Assembly: GCF_039555335.1 (NCBI RefSeq)
Contig: NC_092636.1
Location: forward strand, 58,841,991 to 58,905,990
Length of the DNA stretch: 64,000 nt
Reading direction: 5' to 3'
Origin: Amphiura filiformis
Lineage: Eukaryota; Echinodermata; Ophiuroidea; Amphilepidida; Amphiuridae
The position numbers and the translations under genes are program-made. The notes under the pieces are model-generated. The model was not told where the DNA came from and did no database searches. It was given only the letters and a program-made list of their open reading frames with translations. How positions within the stretch are numbered: the first letter of the stretch is position 1; every line of letters starts with the position of its first letter. Positions 32,933-43,505 of this stretch are shown one piece after another.

Positions 32933-34063
32933 GATAATTGTCTCAGGATGATGGATTATCTCAGAATAAGTGATTATCTCAGGATAATTGATTATCTCAA
33001 TTTATATTGCAAACAGGGACATTGACAGGACAGGACTTGAGATAATTGTTGAGATAATTTGAGAAAATACATTGTCTCAAGATGTTTTATCTGGAGATGA
33101 TAAATTATCTTGATAGTAAATAATAAATTATCTGGAGATCATTATCTTGAGATAATCAATTATCTTCAGATGATCAATTACCCTGAGATAATAAATTACC
33201 TTGAGACAATTATCTCAAGATAAATATATGGAAATAATAAATTATCTCAAGATAAATATCTCCATAATCTTTTTGTCCGGAGATAAATCCTGCGAAGATA
33301 AATATCTTGAGATAATAAATAATCTTGTCATGATAATAAATTATCTCGAAAAAATACATTATCTCAAGATGTTATTTATCTGGAGATCATAAATTATCTT
33401 GATAGTAAATTATCTTGATAATCTCTAGATGATTAATTTACCCTGAGATAATCAATTATCCTGAGATAATTATTCATTCTGAGATAATCCATTAACCTGA
33501 GACAATTATCTTTAGATAAATGGAAATAATGAATTACTGTATCTCAAGATAAATATCTCCATAAAAAACTTCTCTCTATATATCTTTTTGTCCAGAGATA
33601 AATATCTCATGATGATAAATTATCTTGAGATAATTGATAAGTCACTTTCGAAAAAATACATTATCTCTAAATCTTTTTTTATCTGTAGATTAATATGTTG
33701 AGATAATCTTGAGATAAATTATCTTGAAATAATAAGTTATAAGATGACTTATCTCAAAATAATTTATTATTTCAAGACTCTAATTTGTTATCTTATTTCT
33801 GCAACTAAGTGTCTCAAGAAATTATCTCGAGATAAGTTTTATTAATAAATCTCAAGATAACAAATTATCTCAAGAGAATACATCATCTCAAAACCTTTTT
33901 TCTGGAACTAATAAATTCTATAAAATAATCTCAAGATAAATATGTGGTGATGATAAATAGCTCTTATGATAAATTATCTCAATTTATATTTTTGAAGTTA
34001 AATATATGGAGATAATAGTAATACTGTCAAGATGATAATGTATTATCTCAACTTAATTGATCA
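32933..34063. repeat. AT-rich satellite of palindromic TTATCT/AGATAA words
   Basis: About 1.1 kb is built from 'aattatctcaagataat', 'gataattgattatct' and 'ttatcttgagataa' words. Adjacent words are inverted copies, so nearly every segment is a small palindrome. The core AGATAA equals the WGATAR site of GATA factors. The unit order is irregular, and no long period was apparent by eye. Confidence 0.9.
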
Positions 34064-34777
34064 TCCAGAGGCTATTTAAAGCAAGTACATGTAAAAAGCT
34101 TTTCTTTTTAATTTTTTATGTCATGTAAAATTATTGTTATTATTGTCTTCTGTTTTTTACAGGAAGCATGCATGATGGTTTGGAAAATGGACCTTGTGAT
34201 GGCTATACCATGGACATAGGAAACCATTGATTTTTGAATCAACAGCGGGAACTATTCTTGGTGGTTATTCAATGGAGCTCAATGGATTTTTCAACCTACG
34301 GATTTGTCGCAAACTTCTCACATAGCACTATAACATGATTAGTCGTTTGGATTTAAGTACCAGCATTCAGCAGTTGGGGAAAAAAATCAGCATAGTTGAA
34401 TGAAATACTTAATTGTTAGTAGTTAATGGCATTATGTCAAAGTCTGGCTAACTTTGCGACTAATTTATGAGACATTGCACTGTTTCACTGTTTGATGAAC
34501 TCCAATAATAAACTAAAGGTTAGATCTGCATAATAATTATTTGTGAACAAAAATATTTACGGAAATGATTGTGCTCCTGGAGAACAAAACTATGGTAAAG
34601 AGCTCCAGAATTACTGCAATAATTACATAAACAACTGAATAATGCACCAACTGCCTGCCAAGATTATAATACAGGACATTGATATGATACAGGGTCTTTG
34701 AAAGAGCTGTGCAGTCAGAAAATTTAATATATAATGGCACAACAAAAATGATCAGAATAGAGTATGATGTTATAGTA
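34064..34777. other. non-coding, nothing recognised
   Basis: AT-rich, with no supported gene. The minus frame at 34821-34537 starts inside the neighbouring MITE. Confidence 0.45.
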
Positions 34778-35140
34778 TTAAGGGGTACTACACCCTCGAT
34801 AAATTTGTGTCTATTTTGCATTTTTCACAAACTAATAACACAGTGATAGCAAAAGTAATTATGTATATTATAGGGCAAGGAATCCAATTACTACACTGGA
34901 ATTTCAGTGACCCAAGACAAGCAGTTTGTTATTTATGATAAGAAATAAGGTACCACTAGGATGTACCTCGCTTCCTATCATATACTAAACCGCTTGTCTT
35001 GAGTCACTGAAATTTCAGTGTAGTAATTGGATTCCTTGCCCCAATAATATACATAACTTTTGTTACCAGTGTGTTATTATTTTTTGAGAAAAATGCAAAA
35101 ATAGTCACAAATTTACCACATGGGTGTAGTACCCCCTTAA
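34778..35140. mobile_element. TTAA-flanked palindromic MITE, copy 1
   Basis: TTAAGGGGTACTACACCC (34778) is mirrored by GGGTGTAGTACCCCCTTAA (ending 35140). Both arms share 'gcaaggaatccaattact', 'cactg(g)aatttcagtg' and 'aagacaagc'. The TTAA at each end fits a piggyBac-type target. The length is about 363 bp and the arms meet at a short centre. The overlapping frames are incidental. Confidence 0.85.
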
Positions 35141-35226
35141 AGCATCTGCCAATTTTTTTTTTATAATGTTGAAAATTGACCCATATGGTCTGGATAACAA
35201 TTTGAAAATTGCACCTCAATTCAGCA

Positions 35227-35376
35227 TCGAAGTGGTTACGTAATTCTCTTGGTTACCGGATCACGCTATTTTGATATCCTTCGAGTACCATATACTTTGT
35301 GTGGTGATTGTTTCGATCGTCGTTCATTACTCTGGCGCGTGATCCCGTTGGCATAGTAACATTACGTAACTTCGAT
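35227..35376. repeat. 150-bp inverted repeat
   Basis: 'gaagtggttacgtaat' and 'ggttaccggatcacgc' on the left are mirrored by 'gcgcgtgatcccgttgg' and 'attacgtaacttcga' on the right. It is probably a small MITE. Confidence 0.65.
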
Positions 35377-35700
35377 ACTGAATAGGTGTATAGTGTATAA
35401 TTTCTTGCATTCACAGTTCCGATTATTACAACATATGGGTCAAAAATATTTTTGCAAGCTATAAAATTTACCATTCTGAAATTAAAGAGGAAACCCAGCC
35501 AGAGCAATTCTTCTGAGATAAACCAAACCTGCCTGGTTATCAAATTAGTTAGTGACAATTTACAAGTGACTAGAACTAATGCATATTTATACTATGCCAG
35601 GGTCATTTGTTTGGCAATATTTTCTTAACATGATCAAAGACATTTCACTCCCTGGAGGTTTGATTCACCCCAGAAGAACTACTCTGGCGGGGCTTCCTCT

Positions 35701-36041
35701 TTAAGGTAGTGCGTACTACACCCCTGATAAATTTTGTGACTAATTTTGCATTTTTCTCAAAAATAACTACACACTGGTAATAAAAGTTATGTATATTATA
35801 GAGGCAAGGAATCCAATTACTTCACTGCAATTTCAGTGATTCAAGACAGGTGGTTCATTATATAAATGGGGTATACATTCTAGCGGTACCTCTTTTCTTA
35901 TCATAAATAACGTATCACTTGTCTTGAGGCACTGAAATTCCAGTATAGTATCTGGATTCCTTGCCCCTATAATACATAACTTTTTTTACCAGTGTATTAT
36001 TATTTATAGTCACAAATTTATCAAGGGGTGTAGTACCACCT
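35701..36041. mobile_element. TTAA-flanked palindromic MITE, copy 2
   Basis: Same family as 34778-35140. Shared blocks are 'gtactacacccctgataaa', 'gcaaggaatccaattact', 'aatttcagtga' and 'ggattccttgcccctataat'. The left TTAA (35701-35704) is kept and the right end is eroded ('gtaccacctgc'). Confidence 0.8.
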
Positions 36042-37354
36042 GCAAAAATAAAAACCTAGTAAATATTTCCAGCTATGTAGTAATTGTGATGGTGCTCTTG
36101 GAGCATATGATCACAGTGAATCCATGTTGCAACCATGTAGCATCATAGGGCACGGGGGCACATGCCCCCCCCCCCCAATCGATTGCAAAGTTTAGAAAAT
36201 CCAATTGGAAAATTGCCGGAAAATGGATTGTGCCCCCTCAATCAGCAGCCCTCGAGTTAACCCACAGCACCCACTGCCATAATGCCCTCAAAATATGTCC
36301 TTTACCCAAGGCAGTCACTTGCCGTGCCCTCTAATGAAGTTGCCGTCGGTGCCCCGGCCCAGCCCTGCCCCTTCATAATAAAATCATCTATCTATGTTTG
36401 TGTGTGTTTTCTTCACTTTTGAGAAATTGCCTTGCCACCCTTCTCAAATTTTCAACAGTTGCCATGATGCCCTCTTGAAATATTACAAACTGCCGTGCTG
36501 CCTTGCCTTTTGAGTGAAAATCCAAGGCAATTAACAACTTGCCCTAAAAAGTTGCTGTGCCCTTCAGATCCTTAATTGAGGCCTGTCAATCAGACACAGA
36601 TGCTTTAATTACCCCCCCAATATGATGACCTATGCTATGCCACTGATTACTTCTATTTGATCATTGATGGTGCGTAACATTTAACCTTGGTCCTTTTGGC
36701 TCAAACACATAAAACTGGAATGAAAGCCCCAAGTAGGTCAAATTATGCATCTCTTGACTGGAATTTTCAAATTTCGCAAGGTTGTCAACCAACCATACTT
36801 CCATACAGCAATAATCAGCAAAGAAAAAAAATGGCAAACCATCTTCTCTGCCACTGAACTATGCGGAGTCTGATACCATTGTTTATATGATATTTACCCA
36901 TCTTGCATGTATTTCTATTCCTACTCAAATGCAACACTGAAATAAATTCAAGCAAAGCAAATGATTATGCTTTTAATTTATTATTCTTTTCATTTTACAC
37001 ATACAAAGTCATGATTGTTAACATCATCTGCCAGTGATTGTGTTAAAAGTTACCAAATTTGCCTTCAATAATGTAAAGTAAATCTTCAGATACCATGTAA
37101 AGAGGTTTAATAAAATGTTATTTTTATATAGCATGGTTCTACTAAGTCTTGAGATTGTAGTCATTCTTCTCTCATCTTTAATGCCCATTTGCATTTTTTC
37201 CCCATTTTTTTGGCAATAGCTTGTGTTCATGGTGATCATAATTCAAAATCTTCATTTCATGAAAAACTAGCTCAGTTTGCTGATCGCAAGGCCCTATATT
37301 GCCACATGACTGAGTTAGCAGGGAGTGTTTCAAAATACTTGCATTTCCCTGACA
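36042..37354. other. non-coding with a C-run element fragment
   Basis: 36150-36260 has 'cacgggggcacatgccccccc' and later 'ttgcc(g/a)tgc(c)cctc' phrases repeated to 36580, a decayed low-complexity repeat. No gene signature was found. Confidence 0.4.
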
Positions 37355-37518
37355 ATAATGATATAAAATTGGATGGTTTGAACCCAATACGCAAATTTAT
37401 TGGTCGAGCTATGAGTTTTAAAATATTGGACGAGACAAAGTCAAGTCCAATATTTTTAACTCATAGCGAGACCAATAAATTTTGTATTGGGTGAAAAAAC
37501 ATCCAATTTTATCATTAT
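37355..37518. repeat. 164-bp hairpin with short loop
   Basis: 'ataatgatataaaattggat', 'caatacgcaaatttattggt' and 'tatgagttttaaaatattgg' are mirrored after the loop at about 37431-37443. It is followed at 37536-37617 by four copies of 'ttttggtcaaaa'. Confidence 0.8.
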
Positions 37519-37618
37519 GTTTTCAGAATCTTTTTTGGTCAAAAACATGACTTTTAGTAAAAATTGTGGTTTTTGGTCAAAATGTGATTTTTGGTCAAAA
37601 ATGAGTTTTGGTCAAAAA

Positions 37619-39694
37619 ATTGTGGAAAACAATTTTTTGGGGAAAGTGAGCCTATCCAACAAAGTCCAAGTTTTGAGTCCAAGTGTTGATTATATTGGAC
37701 TCTTTAACTCTGTACAAAGTATAGGAAGGAAGATTCTGAGAACATAATAGAAATAAATTGAGTGTATGGGCAAATGGGGTTAGTTGCACCTTTGAGTCAA
37801 AAGTGTTCAGTGTGGGGCACTAATTGGGGGATGGAGGACTACTTAGGTTAAATCATGATATGACTGCTCTTGTGTTTTTTTAACCAAGAACAAATTTGTT
37901 TATTTCCCAGGCGATAATAAAAATGCGTAAAAGGGTAGTTTTTCATGGGTAGGCACGATACGTGTGTATCGTGTTTAAGGTGTTAAAAACATGAAAAAGG
38001 GGAAAAAAGGGTAGCAAAATTGCAATTGCTAATACGTGGAAATGAAATTTAGGGTATGAAATTTTATGCAAGGAACAAAATCCCTGTATATGTTTAGGGT
38101 GTAAAAACAGGCGTGTGATATCTGTTTAGGGTATCGTTTTAGCCAAGGGTTAAATCCTTGTTTAAGGTGCATTTTAAAAGTTGATTATCGCGGGAGGTGT
38201 ACAGGCCACAATGGGAGTGACCCCCTGCAGGTTTATTTAACCAGTCGGTCCGGGCAGACGCAAGCTCGGGCCCTGATAGGGCCAGGCTCAAACAAAAGGC
38301 TCAACCCAAAGCCTAAAAGCTTACAAGCATGATGTTCTCAGCTGTCTATCCAATCTATCACTACAAGATTCCTATTTTGGCCATCTGCAGACTGGTACAC
38401 ACAAAGTACCTACACAGTACCAATTATGTCACTGCACAGGATCCACCAGCAGTGGCACTGCACTGGTTCTAAACTGGTACTCACCTGGTACTGCACAGTA
38501 CCAGCTAAGTACATGTACCTCCAACTACCTCAGCGATGGTGTACCTGTGCAGGCAGCCCAATATGAATCAGGTAGTGTAACTGAGCTTCATAATATTAAT
38601 CCTAAAACACTTGTTGCCACAGTCCACTGCTTAGATTTAATTTCTAAATTGGAATGTAAAATCTAAAAGTTACTTGTCGATTGCTTGTTGCCACAAATGG
38701 CACAGTCACCAGTACACAGACTCGCAGAGGAATGTTTATTGCAACTTTTCGATCTCAAATATGGTTCCTGACTACCAGTTGCCTGAGTTATCAGTTTCCA
38801 GGGCTTGGTCAATATTTTGCCTTACCACACACACCAACCTATAAATTAAAAAGAAATAGAATAAAATATTATTTCACATCGAACAAGTTTTTACTGCAAA
38901 TTGAAAATGATACGTGGGATACAATGATATTCTGGGAGACAAATTACTGCTGGTGGCAAACATTGGCAAAATGGTGCAAGTGATTATGAAAATGCCACTG
39001 TTAGCGACAACATTTCAAATTCATTTCAAAGCAGTTTGAGGTACCGGTACTCACGCTTTCTTACATGTAGCTCCAACTTCCACTGACATTCTCCGCACAA
39101 AGGTGTGAGGTGTACACCACAGCCACAAGAGGGCACACAGAAAAATAAATTATCAACAAATTCACAACTACTTTCCTCATATGAAGTTAAATTAAAGAAA
39201 TCTTTTTTTTTACATCAGTGTAAATTTTGAGCACATTTGAAGGTGTAAGGTGACCAAAACTGTGACTGAAACTATAGTCTCTTCCCGGAGACTGGCTTAA
39301 TCACAAATGAATGAGCAAGGGTTTGCCGTAATAAATACAATGTACATTTGCCTACCAAATCACAGTTACTTGGCATGGGACAATTACATATTTAGCATTT
39401 TAAATCAAAAAAAGGATGATTTAAAATTGTATTTAAATATAATGCAGGTTTTTCACAACATCCTTAACCCTGCAGTCACATGGCTGCTCACTACAAAAGG
39501 GTTGTAATGTTAGCAATACAGCAGGTTTTTTTTGGGTTGGATTATTTAATGAGTTTGTGTCCCTAAGTATGTGTAGTAAACTAAAAATCAGTGGCTAAAA
39601 TACAATGTACATGGCAAATTCCTTTCTATTCAAAATCTAACTTTGCTGAAACTGCAGCCCATTCATGGTGGATGATCATGGAATTGTCTACATT
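37619..39694. other. non-coding; possible weak exons of the nuclease gene
   Basis: 38390-38530 is rich in GGTAC/GTACC words. On the minus strand, 39090-39055 and 38565-38530 have short splice-site-bounded frames with weak similarity to later EXO1 segments (see findings). They were not firm enough to list as exons. Confidence 0.35.
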
Positions 39695-39958
39695 AGGGAC
39701 TGTTCACAAACACTTGTGGGGGGGGCTGATGCAAAAGGGGGGCTCTTAAAAGTTTTGACCCTTCTAGGGGGAGAGGGGCTCTGAAAAATTGACCACAAAT
39801 TTTCCCGGGAAAATTGAGTATATGGGGGTTGACCCATAATTTTCATGTCAAAAAGGGGGCCCTGAAATTTTTGAGATCTGAAAAAGGGGGCCCGAAAATT
39901 TTCACGATGAAATTTTTTTTGCATCAGGGCCCCCAACAAGTGTTTGTGAACGGTTCCT
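39695..39958. mobile_element. MITE with AGGGACTGTTCACAAACACTTGT termini
   Basis: 'agggactgttcacaaacact' at 39695 is mirrored by 'agtgtttgtgaacggttcct' ending at 39958. The interior has G-runs and 'aaaattttcacgatgaaatt'. It is the same family as 27752-28026. Confidence 0.8.
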
Positions 39959-39992
39959 TAATCTATTTTACTGTATGATACATGTGTACATA

Positions 39993-40605
39993 CGAGGGGG
40001 TATCCAAAAGTTTTTGACATCACCCAGAAGTGAAAGAGCTATATTGATGAAATTTTGTCAGTGTAATCACTGGTCCTTATGTACATGGTTCAAAAATGGT
40101 CTCATAAGTATGTTTACTTTCTTTCCAGGTGGCGCTAGATGGGCAGTAGGCGCATTACCTTTTCATGATAAGATCCTCCACTTTCTTGAGTTTCTTCACT
40201 GTGGCGCGCCATCCATAAGTGATGGACGTCCACTTCTTGGCTAATCTGTGAGGGACATGTGGCTAGTTTGGAAATAACAATTAAAAAAAGCAACAGTGCA
40301 ATATGATGGGCAATCATCACCGTAGATAGCTTTCATTTCATCATAGATTTTATGAGCATTGTAGGCCTAACCCTTCAAATGCAGGAACCTTAATCATGCT
40401 ACGTTCCTCAATTTTCACCATCTTGCAGGTTATGCGCCTATAGCTACTGCCCACCTAGTGCCATCTGGATAGAAAGTAAACTTATACTTATGAGACCATT
40501 TCTGAACCATAATGTACATAAGGACCAGTGATTACACTGACATAATCTCATCAAAATAGCTCTTTCACTTCTGGGTGATGTCAAAAACTTTTGTATACCC
40601 CCTCG
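39993..40605. mobile_element. mariner-type element with long inverted ends and transposase relic
   Basis: The left CGAGGGGGTATCCAAAAGTT and right AACTTTTGTATACCCCCTCG termini are flanked by TA (39991-39992 and 40606-40607). Arms of about 150 bp share 'gacatcacccagaagtgaaa', 'accagtgattacactgaca' and 'gagaccatttctgaacca'. It lies in the intron after the RKRQEKARAL exon of the nuclease gene. Confidence 0.85.
40155..40258 (-). pseudogene. mariner transposase fragment (linker between HTH motifs)
   Basis: The minus strand from about 40250 reads SLTD.PRSGRPSLMDG in one frame and, after a shift, TVKKLKKVEDLIMKR. This matches mariner transposases, where a '..D.PRSGRPS' motif is followed by '...V.KV..LI..DRR.T' leading to the second helix-turn-helix. 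The catalytic D,D34D part is absent. The fragment shows which family gave rise to the surrounding element. Confidence 0.7.
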
Positions 40606-40637
40606 TACAATGTACATGTCATACATCATAGACTTAC

Positions 40638-40699
40638 TTGCAAACTCATTTTGTGTGGCATGGTGGTGCAGGGCTCTAGCCTTCTCCTGTCTTTTTCTC
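40638..40699 (-). CDS. EXO1-like nuclease exon RKRQEKARAL
   Basis: A strong acceptor (ttgcatttctttcttcatgt then catcag, ending 40700) and a perfect donor GCAA/GTAAGT (40637) bound 62 bp. Joined to the previous exon (phase 2) it gives Gly, then RKRQEKARALHHHATQNEFA, leaving one base. EXO1-type proteins have 'RR..RQ.NL.KA..L...G....A..CF' at this place. The frame continuity and both splice sites are independent of the similarity. A mariner-type element (39993-40605) begins only 33 bp further on, in the next intron. Confidence 0.65.
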
Positions 40700-43375
40700 C
40701 TGATGACATGAAGAAAGAAATGCAAATTTAGATATCAAAATTTGAGGAAAATTGAGGTACATAATACATTAGATGCATGCATAAACTCCTCTAGTTGATT
40801 AATTTCACAAAAGTGAGGTTGAGCTTTACCCAAGGAAAATCTAGTACTTGGGCGTAAAAAACAAGCAAACACAAACAGAGAAATATTGAAATTCCCAATG
40901 ATTACACAGACAGTACAAGTACCCACACAGATTTGGTGCCCTAATTTGTATTTATGAACTACACTGTATTGGTAAGCACCGGAAAAATGTATGATTTTTT
41001 AGAGCAAATTTTGCGCATCAATTTCACAAAATTCCTCATTTGTGTGATTTATCATGTTTATCCATAATATTACTAAAATGTGTGCATTTTCCGCAAAAAG
41101 TTCAAATTTGCATTTTTTTAAATTAAATTATGCGTAGAGTTGAATTCGTTAAAATTAAGTCCTATGAGCAGTGGCGTGCATCGCGTGGCGCCCTACCCGG
41201 GGGCTGAAGAAAATTCAATTTTGCGCCCTTCCTCAGCAGCCCTTAAAAGGTTGCCCCAATTTTTTTACGGTCGTTTGAAAAAGTGAAGAACAAAAAAAAA
41301 AAAAAAGGATTTCTTGGCGCTAGCGCCCAAAAGCAACACATTTTGATATATAGTACAATTGTTTCAAATTTTCTGCCCCTTTTTCTTTACTAATTCTTTT
41401 GCCACCTTTCTTCTTCCGGCCCTTCGATTTGGCCACCCCTGCTTTGACTCCGGGGCTGGCGCTAAAAGCCCCCCAAATATGCGCATGATGAGGGCGGTCG
41501 ACTGCATATCCGTCAGTACACGCTTTTCAATACGGAATAAATGCTAACCTCATCGTGACATCATCCAAGCAGCAAAGTTCATTTCCCATGGAAAAAGCAT
41601 GTATTGACGGATATGCAGTTTACCATTCTGCTATGGTCTATTTTCTATACCGGTACTTTTTTCTGCATGGATTGTATTACAGATCACCATGGGTTCTTTC
41701 AATTTTGTGAAAACTTATGGTTTTTTTTGGAAAATGAATACTTTAAAATGGGTATCTTGGAAAAATCTTAAAATTAGTGGCCAAACCTAAAATTCGCGAT
41801 TATACCCAAAATATGTGAATGTTAGCGTTTCACATACATTGTACATATCTTTTCAGATTGATTTTTTTTTACTTCAATTACCAAGAATGAAGATGTAAAT
41901 ACATGATGAATTAATACATACCCTTTTCTTTCTTCCTTTGTGTGCTGCTTTGCTGCTCTGCTTGTAGCTCGATCTTCCCCGTCAAAAACAACTATGGGCG
42001 TAACATTTTGCCTAACCAACACATCTACTGCTTAGCAGAAATCATTGACATACCGGGTACCTGTAAGAACCATAATTGCATAAAAGTGACATAAAAATTG
42101 GTTGATAATACAACTTGTCCCTATCCCAACCCACCCCTTGACCCGTAGCGTATCTGGGGCGGGGGTCACCTGCACCCCCCCATGGCTTTGACCATGAAGG
42201 AAAACCTGAAAAATTATGCTAAATCAGCCTTTTTTACACCTCTGCCTGAGAAAATCTACCCTGTGACCGGGTAAATCTACCGCACACCAGGATTTTGCCT
42301 GCTCTGACAAGTGACCCATACACGGTACACCACTGCTCTTGACAATATAGTCTACCCGTCCCTTGACAATATATATAGTCAACTACCTTAGCTTTATTCC
42401 CTCCAGCAAGCAAGGGACAGGTTGGTCACTGGTCAGTGACGAGTTGTCTTCAAAAATGTGGTGCAGGTTGGCGCAAAGACAGGTTGGCATAGGAACGGCT
42501 TGTCATGTATTCTTAAAATTTACTTCATTAGGAATGTGACCAGGTAACATTAAAACCAATCAACGGTACAGGATGCTTTTTTGGTCACGCAGCTATAAAA
42601 AGACAATTTTCATGGTTTAGAATAGGAGATGAAAAATAAGCCCTTAATCCTTTCCTTCAAGTTCATCACCGAATACAAGTCACACACTTAAAATAATCTC
42701 TTAATATATGAATAGTATTGTAAATAATTGTGGTTCTTGAGAAATATGTCAATTATGAAGATGTTGCGTTTCAACTCTTTTCACATCATAATTACAGAAC
42801 CACAAGATCCACAAAATTGTAACTGGATTCAGCACCACACCCGATTTAAAATGATCATAACAAATTTCACTACATGTAGATGGTATACCATCTACATTAC
42901 ATAGTATTTAATAAATAAGCTTAAGCTTAACTTACTTTCGTGGATCAATTCCAGGTTGTGCAGTGTGCTTCGTTAATATTTATGTGTAGATCCATATGGG
43001 GGTCGTGTGGCGCAATGGTTAGAGCATTGGACTCATGATCGTAAGGTTGTGGGTTCGAACCCCATCTCGGCCATTGCTTCTACTCAACAGACCCTAGAGT
43101 AATCATTGTACCGTCTAAAAATGGACCATCAGGCTATGATGTTTCCAAATAGACGTAAAAGTTTGTAGAAATTGACCCTGTGTCAGCTTGGTGAAATGGC
43201 GATGAAAATCGCCCCTGCCGAGTTCCTCCGGGAGTTTCCAATAAGACAGACAGACAGACATAAATTGATGCGTCAATACCTGCACTTCACCGCCCCTGAA
43301 ATCCGCGGCAGAAACCCTGGCAGAAACTTCTTTTTCTATATTCTTGAATTTTGGGAGTAAAGATTGAATTCCCAT
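40638..43375 (-). CDS. XPG/EXO1-like 5' nuclease gene, N-terminal part (split, possibly pseudogene)
   Basis: Three minus-strand exons in order, over about 2.7 kb, carry the N-terminal block of the FEN1/XPG/EXO1 structure-specific nuclease family. The start has MGIQ.LLP..K. The middle has the '.V.PIVVFDG' strand near the active site. The next exon has the basic RKRQEKA helix that follows in EXO1-type proteins. In this family the enzymes cut 5' flaps or resect DNA ends in repair and recombination. Not found: the exon with the first catalytic Asp and the 'YCWLHKG' helix, expected between 43280 and 42060 where a tRNA-derived SINE lies. An in-frame TAA at 42034-42032 interrupts the second exon. 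Later exons (the 'APYEADAQ' and 'EDSDLL' motifs) are absent or too diverged. It is most similar to EXO1 by motif spacing, but a paralogue is possible. Confidence 0.6.
41168..41385 (+). repeat. dispersed repeat (pair with 4204-4410), intronic
   Basis: Same block order as the copy at 4204-4410. It lies within an intron of the EXO1-like gene. Confidence 0.6.
41501..41619. mobile_element. 119-bp MITE with ACTGCATATCCGTCA termini
   Basis: 'actgcatatccgtcagtaca' is mirrored by 'tgtattgacggatatgcagt'. It lies in an intron of the EXO1-like gene. Confidence 0.75.
41922..42060 (-). CDS. EXO1-like nuclease exon with VFDG motif and in-frame stop
   Basis: The acceptor TTCTTACAG (ending 42061) and donor AAAGG/GTATGT (41921) bound 139 bp: 2 bases, 45 codons, 2 bases. 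The reading is TRYVNDFC, TAA, AVDVLVRQNVTPIVVFDGE, then DRATSRAAKQHTKEERK. It aligns without gaps with the EXO1 stretch '[26 protein letters not shown]', and the TAA falls on the conserved Lys (AAA/AAG to TAA is one change). A second acceptor at 42028 (CTAAGCAG) has the same phase and would skip the stop. Either the copy is dead, the base is an error, or the internal acceptor is used at the cost of 11 residues. Confidence 0.65.
42875..42896. repeat. 22-bp perfect palindrome
   Basis: 'tgtagatggta' followed by its exact reverse complement, in an intron of the nuclease gene. Confidence 0.8.
43001..43073 (+). tRNA. tRNA-Met(CAU)-like SINE head or pseudo-tRNA
   Basis: The acceptor GGTCGTG pairs with CTCGGCC (one wobble, one mismatch), with discriminator A at 43073. 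The D arm is GCGC...GAGC, and box A TGGCGCAATGG is at 43008-43018. The anticodon loop CTCATGA gives CAT at 43034-43036, but its stem TTGGA/TCGTA has two mismatches. The T arm GTGGG-TTCGAAC-CCCAT pairs fully, and box B GGTTCGAACCC is perfect. The broken anticodon stem and the unrelated 3' tail favour a SINE head over a working tRNA. It sits in the first intron of the nuclease gene, on the opposite strand. Confidence 0.55.
43280..43375 (-). CDS. exon 1 of EXO1-like nuclease (32 codons)
   Basis: The ATG at 43375-43373 (context gacaATGG, good for initiation) opens MGIQSLLPKFKNIEKEV and then SARVSAADFRGGEVQ. The alternative ATG two codons upstream would add Met-Thr, but XPG-family enzymes begin directly with MGI, since the N-terminal amine lies near the active site (family knowledge). 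The exon ends at GTGCAG before GTATTG, phase 0. In EXO1 the next residues are V-D with the first metal-binding Asp, so the join 'RGGEVQ/VD' fits the family pattern 'RGKTVAVD'. The insert between the LLP and FRG parts is about four residues longer than in human EXO1. Confidence 0.55.
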
Positions 43376-43494
43376 TGTCACGATTCGATTGTAACCGTGT
43401 GTTGAAGCTGGTCAACTCCGGGATTGTTATTTACGATCAGCTGATTGAAGATCACAGGCTGTTTTTAACGGCTGATATCGCTAATTGTTCAAAA

Positions 43495-43505
43495 TGCGCA
43501 TGCGC
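43495..43505. promoter_or_regulatory. NRF-1 site TGCGCATGCGC
   Basis: A perfect palindromic NRF-1 consensus, with a second partial site 'atgcgcat' at 43511-43518. It lies 120 bp upstream of the exon 1 ATG. NRF-1 sites are common near starts of animal DNA-repair and housekeeping genes (established knowledge), so this is a likely core promoter. No TATA box is evident. Confidence 0.5.

Noticed and set aside
42927-42967. Possible missing exon of the nuclease gene ending CACGAAA/GTAAGT
   Set aside because: The donor is good, but the phase does not join exon 1, a stop lies upstream in the useful frame, and the expected YCWLHKG motif is absent.
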